From Ectothiorhodospiraceae bacterium (GTDB taxonomy: Bacteria > Pseudomonadota > Gammaproteobacteria > SZUA-152), in contig NVUB02000063.1 in NCBI GenBank assembly GCA_002401775.2, forward strand, positions 1-58,393: a stretch of DNA of 58,393 bases, given 5' to 3'. This document shows, in pieces, positions 39,329 to 48,551 of the stretch. The translations under genes were made by a program, and so were the position numbers. The notes below the pieces were generated by a model. The model was not told where the DNA came from, searched no databases, and saw only the letters and a program-made list of their open reading frames with translations. Every line of letters begins with the position of its first letter. Within the stretch, counting starts at the first letter, position 1.

Positions 39329-41044
39329 CTAAACCAGAATCATCTCATCCAGGCCCGCATTGTTTGGCACCATGGGATAGACGTTTTCTTTTGGATCCGT
39401 GAGTATATCAACAAACACCAGACGGTCTTTCAGACTAAAAGCTTCCTTCAAAGCGCCTTCTACATCACCCGCTTTGGTTACCTGCATACCCACATGCCCG
39501 TAGGCTTCCGCAAGTTTTACAAAGTCTGGCAATGATTCCATGTAAGAACTCGAATAACGCTCTTCATAGAAAAACTCCTGCCACTGACGCACCATGCCCA
39601 AATAACCATTGTTCAGGCAGATAATTTTGATCGGCAAATTATACTGCAAGCAGGTGGACAGTTCCTGAATATTCATCTGAATACTGCCTTCACCTGTCAC
39701 ACAGGCCACCTGTGCTTTTGGATACGCCAACTGCACACCCATCGCCGCCGGTAACCCAAAGCCCATGGTGCCCAGGCCACCTGAGTTGATCCAGCGCCGA
39801 GGTTTCTCAAAACCGTAATATTGGGCCGCCCACATTTGATGCTGGCCCACGTCAGACGTCACATAGGCATCGCCCTTGGTGATCTTATGTAACACTTCAA
39901 GCGCGTACTGGGGTTTGATAATGTCGCCATTGGTCTTGTATTTGAGGCACTCTTTTTCGCGCCATTCATCGACCTGCTTCCACCATTCTTTGAGTGCGGC
40001 CTTATCCTGCTTGAATCCACCCTCTTTGATTTCCTTCAGCAAGGCTTTTATCACACTGCCCACACTACCGACGATAGGGACATCCACTTTGACATTTTTC
40101 GCGATAGAGGATGGATCAATATCCACATGGATGATCTTCGCCTTCGGGGCAAATTTTTCGATATTACCGGTCACGCGGTCATCAAAACGCGCGCCAATGG
40201 CGATGATTAAATCGCAATTGGAAATGGTCATATTGGCTTCGTAGGTACCATGCATTCCCAGCATGCCGACATTTTGCTTGTCACTCGCGGGGAAACCACC
40301 CAAGCCCATGGAGGTGTTGGTCACGGGCGCATTAACCTTATGCGCCAGCTTTATGAGTTCTTTGCTGGAGTTATCCAAAATAACCCCGCCACCCGCATAA
40401 ATAATAGGGCGTGTGGAGGCAGCCATCAGCTTCACAGCCTTTTTGATCTGGCCGCTATGCGCTTTCACTACGGGGTTATAAGACCGCATCTCGATTTTTT
40501 CGGGGTATACGTAGTCCGCAACATTAGCCGTTACGTCTTTAGGAATATCGACAACAACTGGGCCAGGGCGTCCAGTGGTCGCCACATAAAAGGCCTTTTT
40601 CAGGGTTAATGCCAGGTCTTTTACATCCTTGACCAGGAAATTATGCTTCACCACAGGGCGCGTAATGCCCACGGAGTCCACTTCCTGAAAGGCATCGTTG
40701 CCAATCAAGTGTGTCGGCACTTGGCCGGTAATCACGACCATGGGGATGGAATCCATGTAAGCTGTGGCAATCCCCGTTACGGCGTTGGTAGCACCTGGGC
40801 CGGAAGTCACCAGCACCACACCGGGTTTACCCGTGGAGCGCGCATAACCATCTGCAGCGTGAGTCGCTGCTTGCTCATGGCGTACCAAAATGTGCTTAAC
40901 TCGATCCTGTTGATCAATAGCATCGTATATATGCAATACCGCACCACCGGGGTAACCAAACAGGAATTCAACTCCCTCGTCTGCGAGGAAGTGGGTCAAT
41001 ATCTCTGCGCCTTTCAATTTCACGTCCAAATTCTCTCTTGCCAA
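39329..41044 (-). CDS. ilvI: Acetolactate synthase large (catalytic) subunit
   Basis: 571 aa ThDP-dependent enzyme, first common step of valine/isoleucine synthesis. GYPGGAVLHIYDAI holds the catalytic Glu-containing N-terminal region (the Glu follows in RHEQAATHAADGYAR). The ThDP-binding motif GEGSIQMNIQELSTC...NNGYLGMVRQWQ is near the C-terminus. The outermost start is a TTG at 41044. The GTG at 41023 has AGAGAGA eight bases upstream and gives the usual IlvI length, so it may be the true start. A leader with terminator/antiterminator pairing lies upstream. Confidence 0.96.
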   Translation of the reverse strand: MARENLDVKLKGAEILTHFLADEGVEFLFGYPGGAVLHIYDAIDQQDRVKHILVRHEQAATHAADGYARSTGKPGVVLVTSGPGATNAVTGIATAYMDSIPMVVITGQVPTHLIGNDAFQEVDSVGITRPVVKHNFLVKDVKDLALTLKKAFYVATTGRPGPVVVDIPKDVTANVADYVYPEKIEMRSYNPVVKAHSGQIKKAVKLMAASTRPIIYAGGGVILDNSSKELIKLAHKVNAPVTNTSMGLGGFPASDKQNVGMLGMHGTYEANMTISNCDLIIAIGARFDDRVTGNIEKFAPKAKIIHVDIDPSSIAKNVKVDVPIVGSVGSVIKALLKEIKEGGFKQDKAALKEWWKQVDEWREKECLKYKTNGDIIKPQYALEVLHKITKGDAYVTSDVGQHQMWAAQYYGFEKPRRWINSGGLGTMGFGLPAAMGVQLAYPKAQVACVTGEGSIQMNIQELSTCLQYNLPIKIICLNNGYLGMVRQWQEFFYEERYSSSYMESLPDFVKLAEAYGHVGMQVTKAGDVEGALKEAFSLKDRLVFVDILTDPKENVYPMVPNNAGLDEMILV

Positions 41045-41120
41045 GTCTCAACCGGGTCCTGAGCCCTGCTTCATACGGATATGCAGCCAGGTAATTCAGG
41101 TAACTTTCATATGCGTCTAG

Positions 41121-41145
41121 AAAAAAACGCCCGTAAAAACGGGCG
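41121..41145 (-). terminator. Leader terminator upstream of ilvI
   Basis: On the minus strand CGCCCGT and ACGGGCG form a 7-bp stem with a T loop, followed at once by seven T. It lies about 75 bp in front of the ilvI start, so it must be conditional for the operon to be expressed. Confidence 0.85.
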
Positions 41146-41237
41146 GTTTCATATCAATCGCGAAGAACAGAGTAAATTACTGGGAACCGCCCGCTAGGTC
41201 AAGAGATTAGCGCGTTTTCGAGCGATTCCGGCGACAT
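41140..41237 (-). promoter_or_regulatory. Attenuator-like leader of ilvIHC
   Basis: The segment at 41185-41193 reads CGGGCGGTT on the minus strand. It is perfectly complementary to AACCGCCCG at 41140-41148, which is the 5' arm of the terminator, so the two pairings exclude each other. A possible leader peptide MSPESLENALIS (41237-41199, GGAAA upstream) ends six bases before the antiterminator segment. A second frame (ATG GTT ATT...) ends in TAG directly next to it. This is the layout of translation-coupled attenuation; which ORF is used is unclear. Confidence 0.6.
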
Positions 41238-41701
41238 AATTTCCAGGCTCGTCAATAACCATAAATAAAACAAGGAAATATTCTGTGGCGATACCGCGTC
41301 ATACAAAGGGGCAATGGCAACTGAATTGCCTCCAAAGTAAACAATCTTCAGCTATTTTTCGTAAATCATAAGAATAAATACCCAGCAATCATGACGACTA
41401 GGCTATAATCCCGATGACTTATAGGGCATTCGGCTAAAATACCCATAGTGGTGGTAATTACATAGTGGTGGTAATTACTAGGGTAATAAATAGCGACGGC
41501 ATTGCAACATAAGGGTATTGCGCGACAACTAGTACAGTACAAAGTGCCAATCAAGGTTTCGGCTATGGCTCCGACTAATAATCAAGCAATGGTTACCGCC
41601 ATCCCGGATTCCGACTGTCTCGTTTCACGCCAGCACAGGATAACTGGACAATATTAGCGCTGGACAATAACGCTAGCAAAAAGTAATAACAATTAACTAA
41701 C
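41238..41701. other. Divergent promoter region between ilvI and the DUF3579 gene
   Basis: No gene. It should hold promoters for both directions, but I could not assign a confident -35/-10 pair. Confidence 0.4.
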
Positions 41702-41998
41702 GTGAAAAAAATTCTTATCGAAGGCCGGACACAAGCTGGCAGAAAATTCCGGCCAAGTGACTGGGCCGAACGCATGAGCGGAGCACTCTCTACCTTTGGC
41801 AGAGATCACCGTATTCAATACTCCCCCATGCTTCAGCCATTGATTATCGATGGCATCAAATGCATTTCCATTGACCCAGAATTACAAAACCATTTCCCCG
41901 AAATGTATGCATACATCATGGGCTGGGCCAACAATAATGACTTGGTGGTATCTGAAGAAGAAGTTGAGGACGTTCCCGCAGACGGCACCCAGGGCTAA
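41702..41998 (+). CDS. DUF3579 domain protein
   Basis: 98 aa, cytoplasmic. ILIEGRTQAGRKFRPSDWAE at the start, YSPMLQPLIIDGIKCISIDP in the middle and the acidic tail fit the DUF3579 family of beta- and gammaproteobacteria. Function unknown. It is divergent from ilvI. Confidence 0.8.
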   Translation: MKKILIEGRTQAGRKFRPSDWAERMSGALSTFGRDHRIQYSPMLQPLIIDGIKCISIDPELQNHFPEMYAYIMGWANNNDLVVSEEEVEDVPADGTQG

Positions 41999-42074
41999 AT
42001 GCGGCCAATACCTACACTATTGACCTCATATACTCATACCTTCTACTCATAACCCCCACGCCTCGTCACTCACC

Positions 42075-42419
42075 ATGCCCTTCTTGAAAATCCAAACCAA
42101 CCAGGCATTAGACCCAGCCCAACAACAGGCACTCATGGCCAAGGCTTCCAGCCTGGTGGCAGAAAAACTGGGGAAACCCGAAAACTACGTAATGGTCGCC
42201 ATAGAAACAGGGCAGACCATGCAATTCGCTGGCACCTCCTGCCCCCTCGCCTATTTGGAACTTAAGAGTATTGGCCTTCCCGCCGATGAGACCCGAAATC
42301 TATCCGACAGCTTGTGTACATTGGTATCTCAAGAACTGGATGTTGAAAAAAATCGCACCTACATAGAATTTGCTGACGCACAAAGAAACATGTGGGGTTG
42401 GGATGGTGGTACATTTTAA
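42075..42419 (+). CDS. MIF/tautomerase superfamily protein
   Basis: 114 aa, the size of macrophage migration inhibitory factor proteins. Pro2 after the initiator Met is the expected catalytic base (MPFLKIQTNQALD). MVAIETGQTMQFAGTSCPLA and the C-terminal NMWGWDGGTF match the family. It probably tautomerises a keto-enol substrate such as phenylpyruvate; the substrate is not known. Confidence 0.8.
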   Translation: MPFLKIQTNQALDPAQQQALMAKASSLVAEKLGKPENYVMVAIETGQTMQFAGTSCPLAYLELKSIGLPADETRNLSDSLCTLVSQELDVEKNRTYIEFADAQRNMWGWDGGTF

Positions 42420-42427
42420 AACCACAA

Positions 42428-42454
42428 CAGTCAGGCTTTATTAAAGCCTGACTG
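42428..42454. terminator. Perfect hairpin after the tautomerase gene
   Basis: Arms CAGTCAGGCTTTA and TAAAGCCTGACTG pair over 13 bases around a single base (practically a shorter stem with a small loop). No T-run follows. It is probably a transcript end or stabiliser. Confidence 0.65.
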
Positions 42455-42530
42455 AATATACCCGACTAACTGACTATATCTAATACCCATCTAACGCCAC
42501 ATCTAATAACGCCACGAGCTGAACCAACAC

Positions 42531-43040
42531 ATGCTGATACGTATCATGATTATTATTGTCATTTTGCTGGTCGTCGCAGCCGCCTTAAGTGGGCTCAACC
42601 CTGGTGTAGGACAGGGTACAGAACAGTCTACCAACCCCATTATGACTGGCCTCAACAAAGTACGCGCCTGGTTCAAGGACGCCCCTGAACCCTTGCAACT
42701 CTTAAAACCCGACAAATACGAAACCAAAGTCTACAAGTGGCAAGACAAATCTGGAGAGTGGCACTTCAGCAACAATCCGCCGCCCGCAGGGATAAACAGC
42801 AGCGTAGAAACCTACCGCAGTGACGTTAACATCACACAAGCCCCCCCCGAGCCAGTGCCGCTAGAAGAAGAAGTCCAACCTGAATCATCAGACAGTACAG
42901 CCAACATCCCCGACGGCCCTTCGCCGCTATTACCCATTACGGACCCAGGGCGTGTAGAACAGCTTATTGAAGACGCCAAAAATGTGCAGCAATTAGTCAA
43001 TGACCGTAAAAAGAATATTGACCAACAGCTAAACCCCTAA
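42531..43040 (+). CDS. DUF4124 domain membrane-anchored protein
   Basis: 169 aa. The N-terminal TM helix (about 5-22, IMIIIVILLVVAAALSGLNP) anchors it. A DUF4124 unit at about 63-100 has VYKWQDKSGEWHFSNNPPP. The acidic, Pro-rich tail is probably disordered. Proteins of this type are envelope-located and of unknown function. Confidence 0.75.
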   Translation: MLIRIMIIIVILLVVAAALSGLNPGVGQGTEQSTNPIMTGLNKVRAWFKDAPEPLQLLKPDKYETKVYKWQDKSGEWHFSNNPPPAGINSSVETYRSDVNITQAPPEPVPLEEEVQPESSDSTANIPDGPSPLLPITDPGRVEQLIEDAKNVQQLVNDRKKNIDQQLNP

Positions 43041-43106
43041 ACGGCTTACTGCTGGAACATTTGAAAAGACTCACGTTACTAACGGGCTAATGGGTTCAGT
43101 AGAAGC

Positions 43107-43568
43107 TTACAGGCCTTTTACCACTTCAAGAATTTTTCCTGCGTGATCTTTAGCGCTAACACCATATTCAACATAACGAAGAACGCCTGATTTATCGATC
43201 ACAAAAGTTGACCGAATAAGTCCCATCTTTTTAACACCATTCTTCTCTTTTTCGCCCCACGTGGAGTATGCCTCACACATTGCCCCGTCGAGATCAGATA
43301 AAAGCTCAACAGTCAGGTTAAATTTATCAATAAATTTGCAGTGGCTCTCAGTGTCATCCTTACTAATTCCATACACAACCGCACCACTATCAGCAAACGA
43401 ATCCTTCAGCGCAGTAAACTCATTCGCCTGAATCGTACATCCGGACGTGTCATCCTTGGGATAAAAATACAGCACCACCGTAGTATCAAGGATTTTACTC
43501 AGCGATACCGACTCTCCACGAGCATTTATTACCGAGAACTCCGGGGCATTTTGATTTTTTTCTAACAT
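43107..43568 (-). CDS. bcp: Peroxiredoxin Bcp
   Basis: 153 aa thiol peroxidase. VLYFYPKDDTSGCTIQANEF holds the peroxidatic Cys. The position five residues later, Cys in many PrxQ/Bcp proteins, is not Cys here, so it is of the 1-Cys or atypical type. FVIDKSGVLRYVEYGV fits the C-terminal half. It is convergent with the DUF4124 gene, 66 bp apart. Confidence 0.9.
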   Translation of the reverse strand: MLEKNQNAPEFSVINARGESVSLSKILDTTVVLYFYPKDDTSGCTIQANEFTALKDSFADSGAVVYGISKDDTESHCKFIDKFNLTVELLSDLDGAMCEAYSTWGEKEKNGVKKMGLIRSTFVIDKSGVLRYVEYGVSAKDHAGKILEVVKGL

Positions 43569-43833
43569 TTATAATATTCCTTAAATAGTCAATGGCCACA
43601 ATAAATAACGCAGTTCCCTACTGTGTCAGGATTCTTTCGTTACGTTACGTTACGTTACATTTCGCTTCGACCCATTTTTTGAGGTACTTTCTATAGACAG
43701 CAGATAATAGATGACATTAAAACCGAAAGTAGCGCAATTTAAAACACGCGACACTTATAATGGTGGTAAATATTACGCTTATTCCCGCAGGAAAGGTTAC
43801 CGGAATAAATCGACCTTTCCTCTTATTCTTCGC
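43569..43833. other. bcp upstream region with pentamer repeat
   Basis: No gene. A (TTACG) pentamer repeated about four times lies at 43639-43659. The rest is presumably the bcp promoter region. Confidence 0.5.
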
Positions 43834-43873
43834 AAACCCACTGATTGCTGACTAGCCAGCAATCAGTGGGTTT
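43834..43873. terminator. 17-bp perfect stem-loop terminator
   Basis: AAACCCACTGATTGCTG (43834-43850) and CAGCAATCAGTGGGTTT (43857-43873) pair perfectly around a six-base loop. It lies 21 bp past the stop of the golvesin-like gene. TTT on either side makes it usable from both strands. Confidence 0.85.
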
Positions 43874-43894
43874 GTCTGTCAAAGGGTTCAGGGG

Positions 43895-45367
43895 CTACTC
43901 TACAACCTCAAAACTTTCCATCACACCCATGAATGGCACACCGTTATTCCCTTGTGCGTACGTAATGATGCCCACATAGACTCCACCATTCCACGTCGGC
44001 AAGGTACCAGGCAATGTACCCGGCGGATTATTGAGGGCATCCTGATAAGCTATCCAATTATCATTTTGTGGGTTTCCGCTGACATTGGGAAGCTGCCAAT
44101 AGACCGTTAAATCCCCATTTGCTTGTCCCACTATCATGATATCGGCACGCCCTGCCGGTAATATATTGTAGCCAAGGTCCGTTACGCTAGACTCACCGTT
44201 CAGTGTTGTTTTACCTTCAATGGTATTTATCGTTCCACCTCTTTGCCCCACCACTACATGCGCGGAATTCAGACTGGATAAATCTTGTGCGTGTACTTGA
44301 AGGCCAACAAAGTTGAACGCGCTTCCAGTGGGCTGATGCATCGCCATAGGATCATTTATTGGCGCTACACCAAGGTTGCGGGCAATGACACGAAACGGAA
44401 ATTGTAAAAATACCGCATCGAGGCGGCCTTGCAGATCGTTAAAATGAAGGGTGATATTGTTAGTATTATTAGTCAGTTCTGCCACATAGCGGCCACATCG
44501 CATTCCGACATTGGGCAACGCATTAACGTTATTGGTCGTAAAGCCGGTTAGTGACTCTAGTGGTGTCGTACACTCAAAGTCATACCGTGTGGCGATGTTT
44601 TGTGGAGTATCGACAACCGGTTGAACCGTCACGTAAATTGTTTCAGTGGCAATGCCTCCATTGGCATCCGTCACCGTTAAGCCGAACGTAAAGTCCTGAT
44701 TACCCGCCGTTACCGAAAAATTGCCGCCTGAACCCGCCTGACCTAGTGCGCTCCATTGCAAGTTTATGGTGATGTCGCCATCTTCAGTATCAAGCACTGT
44801 GGCCGACACTTGAACCGTAGAGCCTTCTGTCACCGTAATCGTAGTGCTGGCTGTTGATATAACTGGCAAGGCATTCACACCCGTGGCCGCATAAACAAAC
44901 CGTACCGCAGTGGCACCGACATAGACGTTGTTACTATTGGTGGTATCAATAACCAATGTACCGACATCACCCGCATTAAAAGTAAACGTGCCTAACGTAC
45001 GCCACTGGCCGACCAATGGGTCCAGGTTACAATCTTGCCCAACCAGCTGAGTATCAATGCCATCGGCATGGGTTATTCGATGGATAACTTGCTGGCTCCG
45101 AGGCGTGTAACAGGAGTTATACACCTCAACGGTATATTGCGTCGTTTCAGGAATGACCGTTGAGAATGTATACGTCTTTGTTTGGTTATCGACCAAAGTA
45201 TACATGCCCTGATTACCGTTATAGGGCATGGTTGCCCCGGTCGCTAAATACCAGCTACCAGTACTGCTGGTGCCGGCGGCTCCTGCCTCAATTACAAGTT
45301 CAGCGGCATTAAGCGATGCTACTGACAGTAAACACGCCAGCAACACAAAGGAAAATGTAGTTTTCAT
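43895..45367 (-). CDS. Secreted protein with golvesin/Xly-like and cadherin-like domains
   Basis: 490 aa from the ATG at 45367 (AGGA upstream). This start leaves a clean Sec signal peptide ending near LNAA. Residues ~22-150 form a beta-sandwich with AAGTSSTGSWYLATG, QYTVEVYNSCYTPRSQQVIH, GQWRTLGTFTF and YVGATAVRFVYA, the layout of the golvesin/Xly carbohydrate-binding-like domain. A cadherin/Ig-like repeat follows (ITVTEGSTVQVSATVLDTED to VTDANGGIATETIYVTV). The C-terminal ~215 residues are beta-rich and unassigned. It is an extracellular or surface protein, possibly glycan-binding. No enzyme motif is seen. Confidence 0.8.
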   Translation of the reverse strand: MKTTFSFVLLACLLSVASLNAAELVIEAGAAGTSSTGSWYLATGATMPYNGNQGMYTLVDNQTKTYTFSTVIPETTQYTVEVYNSCYTPRSQQVIHRITHADGIDTQLVGQDCNLDPLVGQWRTLGTFTFNAGDVGTLVIDTTNSNNVYVGATAVRFVYAATGVNALPVISTASTTITVTEGSTVQVSATVLDTEDGDITINLQWSALGQAGSGGNFSVTAGNQDFTFGLTVTDANGGIATETIYVTVQPVVDTPQNIATRYDFECTTPLESLTGFTTNNVNALPNVGMRCGRYVAELTNNTNNITLHFNDLQGRLDAVFLQFPFRVIARNLGVAPINDPMAMHQPTGSAFNFVGLQVHAQDLSSLNSAHVVVGQRGGTINTIEGKTTLNGESSVTDLGYNILPAGRADIMIVGQANGDLTVYWQLPNVSGNPQNDNWIAYQDALNNPPGTLPGTLPTWNGGVYVGIITYAQGNNGVPFMGVMESFEVVE

Positions 45368-46115
45368 TATTATGTCCTCAGAAAGACGGCAATAAAGTAA
45401 CGGTGGGCTTGACATCCAAGCCAAGATTTACACATTCATCCGATCCAAAACTACTCATATTACGCCAAAAACCCGAGCTTTTGGGGATGACTCAGCCTTT
45501 AACCGAGTCGTTCGTTTGGGCGCGCTTGAAACCTGCGCCAGTGGTGATTTTTTCGCCATTCATACCTAATGCTTCACCATAACATACACAACCTTTCCGA
45601 CCGACGACTACAACACGAAGTTGTACTTCATCCCGGCGGCTCTACCCGAAGTACAACTTCGGGTAGCATAATATTTGAACACAACCCCTATGTGTCAGGA
45701 TACCTTCCCTGAATATCCCAATATGCGAGTATTATTGCTCAGGGAAAACTGTTGCATCATTCCGACCTTAGTCGGAATGATGCCGGATGTGGTATTTTTT
45801 AGACCGGTCTGTTGGAAAATTGACAGCAAATTATAGTCATCACTGGGAACGCATCAAAAAGGGGCTGGAGATTGGCATCATTCCTGATAAAATACAGGAC
45901 AGGGAGCCATTGTTTAGGCACGTTTTTTCCGGCCTTAAATCCATTTTCCTATATGGCTCATAACGCATCGTAAATTCACTACAAACAGCCGAGTCAGAAT
46001 GCTTTTCTGAGTTCCTTGCGACTGAATTTGCTATAACAGGGGCGGAATAATTGTATCATTATTTCATACCCTTCCTTCATACTCGGCAACAACATTACAG
46101 GTTTACACAGGAACT
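45368..46115. other. 748-bp intergenic region with two strong hairpins
   Basis: No credible gene. Hairpin 1 is CGAAGTTGTACTTC / GAAGTACAACTTCG at 45616-45661. Hairpin 2 is CATCATTCCGAC-CTTA-GTCGGAATGATG at 45755-45782. Both are perfect and not followed by T-runs, so they look like palindromic repeats rather than terminators. Confidence 0.65.
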
Positions 46116-46841
46116 ATGGCATTAAAGTTTACGGCATTAAAGTTTACGGCATTAAAGTCTATGGCGCTAAGATCTATTGCATTTGTTTTATTTTCCATCA
46201 TGACGCTAAACGTCAGCGCCATTGACAATAAAAACTATCATCGCATTACGCTCGAAGGCCGAGCAATACATATTGAAAAAACCCTGGTCGATAACAATGA
46301 CCCGCGTGTTTTTCCTGTTTTACGTGTTCTTGGTGAAAAACTCCGGGAAGTCAAAAAATTACTGCCTAAGCATCACTACAAAACACTGGAAAATGTGCCT
46401 ATCTGGATAAGTAAAAATTCTGGTGAGCACGCTGAATTTTATTTTTTTGAACGACGTATTTATAAGGGAGAAAGAAACCCCGATATGCTCAATGGCATTG
46501 AGTTTCAAAACATCGATAATTTGTTAGAACATTTTGAACAAAGCCCTATGCTGGTTATCCATGAATTAGCACACGCATTTCATAAAATTAATTACGAAGA
46601 CATCGATGAACAAATTATGGATGCCTTTAACAATGCTCGTTGGGAGAATCTTTATGAAGACCTGAAACTGGGGAGAGATTTAACGCGCTATAAAATGTAT
46701 GCGTCACATAGCCCATTTGAATATTTTTCTGAACTGACGGAAGCTTATTTTGGCATCAATGACTATTTCCCTCACTCCCGGAAAGAACTGCGAAAACACG
46801 ACCCTGTTGGCTACAAGATGATTAAGTCAATTTGGAAATAA
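46116..46841 (+). CDS. Secreted HELAH-type zinc metallopeptidase-like protein
   Basis: 241 aa with a signal peptide ending near NVSA. The zinc motif HELAH is at 149-153. EYFSELTEAYFGINDYFPHS at 202-221 probably supplies the third ligand (Glu206 or Glu209), an arrangement seen in gluzincin-like peptidases. KHDPVGYKMIKSIWK closes the protein. The first 16 codons are a DNA tandem repeat (15-bp unit GCATTAAAGTTTACG) coding for ALKFTALKFTALKS, so Met16 may be the original start. The substrate is unknown. Confidence 0.75.
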   Translation: MALKFTALKFTALKSMALRSIAFVLFSIMTLNVSAIDNKNYHRITLEGRAIHIEKTLVDNNDPRVFPVLRVLGEKLREVKKLLPKHHYKTLENVPIWISKNSGEHAEFYFFERRIYKGERNPDMLNGIEFQNIDNLLEHFEQSPMLVIHELAHAFHKINYEDIDEQIMDAFNNARWENLYEDLKLGRDLTRYKMYASHSPFEYFSELTEAYFGINDYFPHSRKELRKHDPVGYKMIKSIWK

Positions 46842-47349
46842 AATGTACTTAATTTACACCTTTACATCACAATCTTAAACATCGTGAATGCCTTGCTCAT
46901 TCAATCTGGAAACTCTCATTCAGAAATTAGCCCTATCTCTGCTGGCTCTTTCCTTGTCTATAACCCTAACTATGGCTTTAACAATAGCCTTAATAATACC
47001 CTTCCGGCAATGACTAACACGGTACTCGCATAGAATAATTTCCAACAACAATTTACACTTAATGCTTCATTTAAATCCCATACTATTTATCTGAAATTAT
47101 TCGGTAGTCATTCAACTCACTTTTCGTACAAAAATCCACCAATTCTATTCAAGTCATTCCCCCATCAACAAAAAATTCCTTTTAAACCAACATTTCCCCC
47201 TTGCAATTAAAAAACGGTCTACAATTAACCTCGTGTTAGACATTCGGTGTCTGATATTCCGTGGTTTCAATTTCCCTGCCCGATGTTGATTCACTGCGCA
47301 CTGCGGTACGCAGTATAGAATTTTTTTCTCATTACAAGGAAAGTGCTGA
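46842..47349. other. AT-rich intergenic region
   Basis: 508 bp with no credible ORF, repeat or terminator beyond loose A/T-rich tracts. It probably carries the promoter of the glycosyltransferase gene at its right end. Confidence 0.5.
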
Positions 47350-48462
47350 ATGAAAATTGCCCAGGTTTCCCCTCTCACTGAAAGTGTTCCCCCTCAGCAG
47401 TACGGTGGTATTGAACGAATCGTATCGTATTTAACCGAAGAGCTTGTAGCACAGGGGCATGAAGTGACGCTATTTGCCAGTGGGGACTCTGTGACTGCAT
47501 CAACACTGGTATCGCCTTGTAAACGCTCCTTGCGCCGCGAGGGTTGCCAGGAGCCTCAAGTACAGCACTTGGTCATGTTTGAAGAAATTTACCGTCGCGC
47601 ATCAGATTTTGATGTGATCCATTTCCATACGGGTTATCAACATTTTCCTATGGGGCGTCGACTTAACGTGCCGCACATCACCACGCACCATGGTCGTCTG
47701 GATATCCCTGAAGTCGAAATGCTGAATCGTGAATTTCATGAAATGCCCGTCGTGTCCATATCTGATTCACAGCGCAAACCCCTACCCTATGCCAATTGGC
47801 AAGGCACCGCGTACAACGGTCTACCTCTTGATCTTTATAAATACCAATCGACCCCCGATGACTATCTGGCTTTTTTGGGTCGTATTTCACCTGAAAAAGG
47901 CATTGAACACGCCATCAGCATTGCGCGTCAGTCCGGGCGCCACTTGAAAATTGCTGCCAAGATCGACCTCGTTGATCAACAATATTTCAACGAAACCATC
48001 AAGCCTCTGCTGGATCAACCCGGTATAGAATTCATCGGTGAAATTAACGATGCACAAAAACAGGATTTCCTCGGCAACGCTACTGCGCTGTTATTTCCCA
48101 TTAACTGGCCTGAGCCCTTCGGGCTGGTAATGACTGAGGCAATGGCTTGTGGCACACCCATCATTGCCTTTAATCGAGGTTCCGTGCCAGAAATCATGGA
48201 GCCTGGCATTACCGGGTTTATTGTCGACACCTTGCAAGAAGCCATTGAGGCCGTCGATAACATTGATGTTATTGACCGGCAACAATGCCGAAACACCTTT
48301 GAAAAGCGATTTTCATCCTGGCGGATGACCAAGGAATACCTGTTGTTATACGAGCGTCAGATTCACAAGCAACAAAGGGGAGAATTTCGTAATCACCGAG
48401 ATGCCCTCGCAAGGCAATCCAGTTTATTCGACACATACCCGCAACCGGCGATGGTCAGCTGA
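47350..48462 (+). CDS. GT4 family glycosyltransferase
   Basis: 370 aa GT-B fold enzyme. The N-terminal glycine motif is PPQQYGGIERIVSYLTEELV. The C-terminal nucleotide-binding half has FLGRISPEKGIEHAISIAR and WPEPFGLVMTEAMACGTPII with the E-x7-E pattern. It is retaining by family. The donor and acceptor cannot be deduced. The next gene, a probable glucan-debranching enzyme, starts 90 bp later in the same direction, suggesting a joint role in glucan or glucoside metabolism. Confidence 0.85.
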   Translation: MKIAQVSPLTESVPPQQYGGIERIVSYLTEELVAQGHEVTLFASGDSVTASTLVSPCKRSLRREGCQEPQVQHLVMFEEIYRRASDFDVIHFHTGYQHFPMGRRLNVPHITTHHGRLDIPEVEMLNREFHEMPVVSISDSQRKPLPYANWQGTAYNGLPLDLYKYQSTPDDYLAFLGRISPEKGIEHAISIARQSGRHLKIAAKIDLVDQQYFNETIKPLLDQPGIEFIGEINDAQKQDFLGNATALLFPINWPEPFGLVMTEAMACGTPIIAFNRGSVPEIMEPGITGFIVDTLQEAIEAVDNIDVIDRQQCRNTFEKRFSSWRMTKEYLLLYERQIHKQQRGEFRNHRDALARQSSLFDTYPQPAMVS

Positions 48463-48469
48463 GCGTCAC

Positions 48470-48505
48470 TAACAGCGCCATTAACAGCGCCATTAACGGT
48501 GCCAT
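48470..48505. repeat. 12-bp tandem repeat TAACAGCGCCAT
   Basis: Three near-copies in the gap between the GT4 gene and the debranching enzyme gene. Confidence 0.8.
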
Positions 48506-48551
48506 TTACTTTGACATAAACCCTTAACCATAAAACACGGGGCTATCGCCT

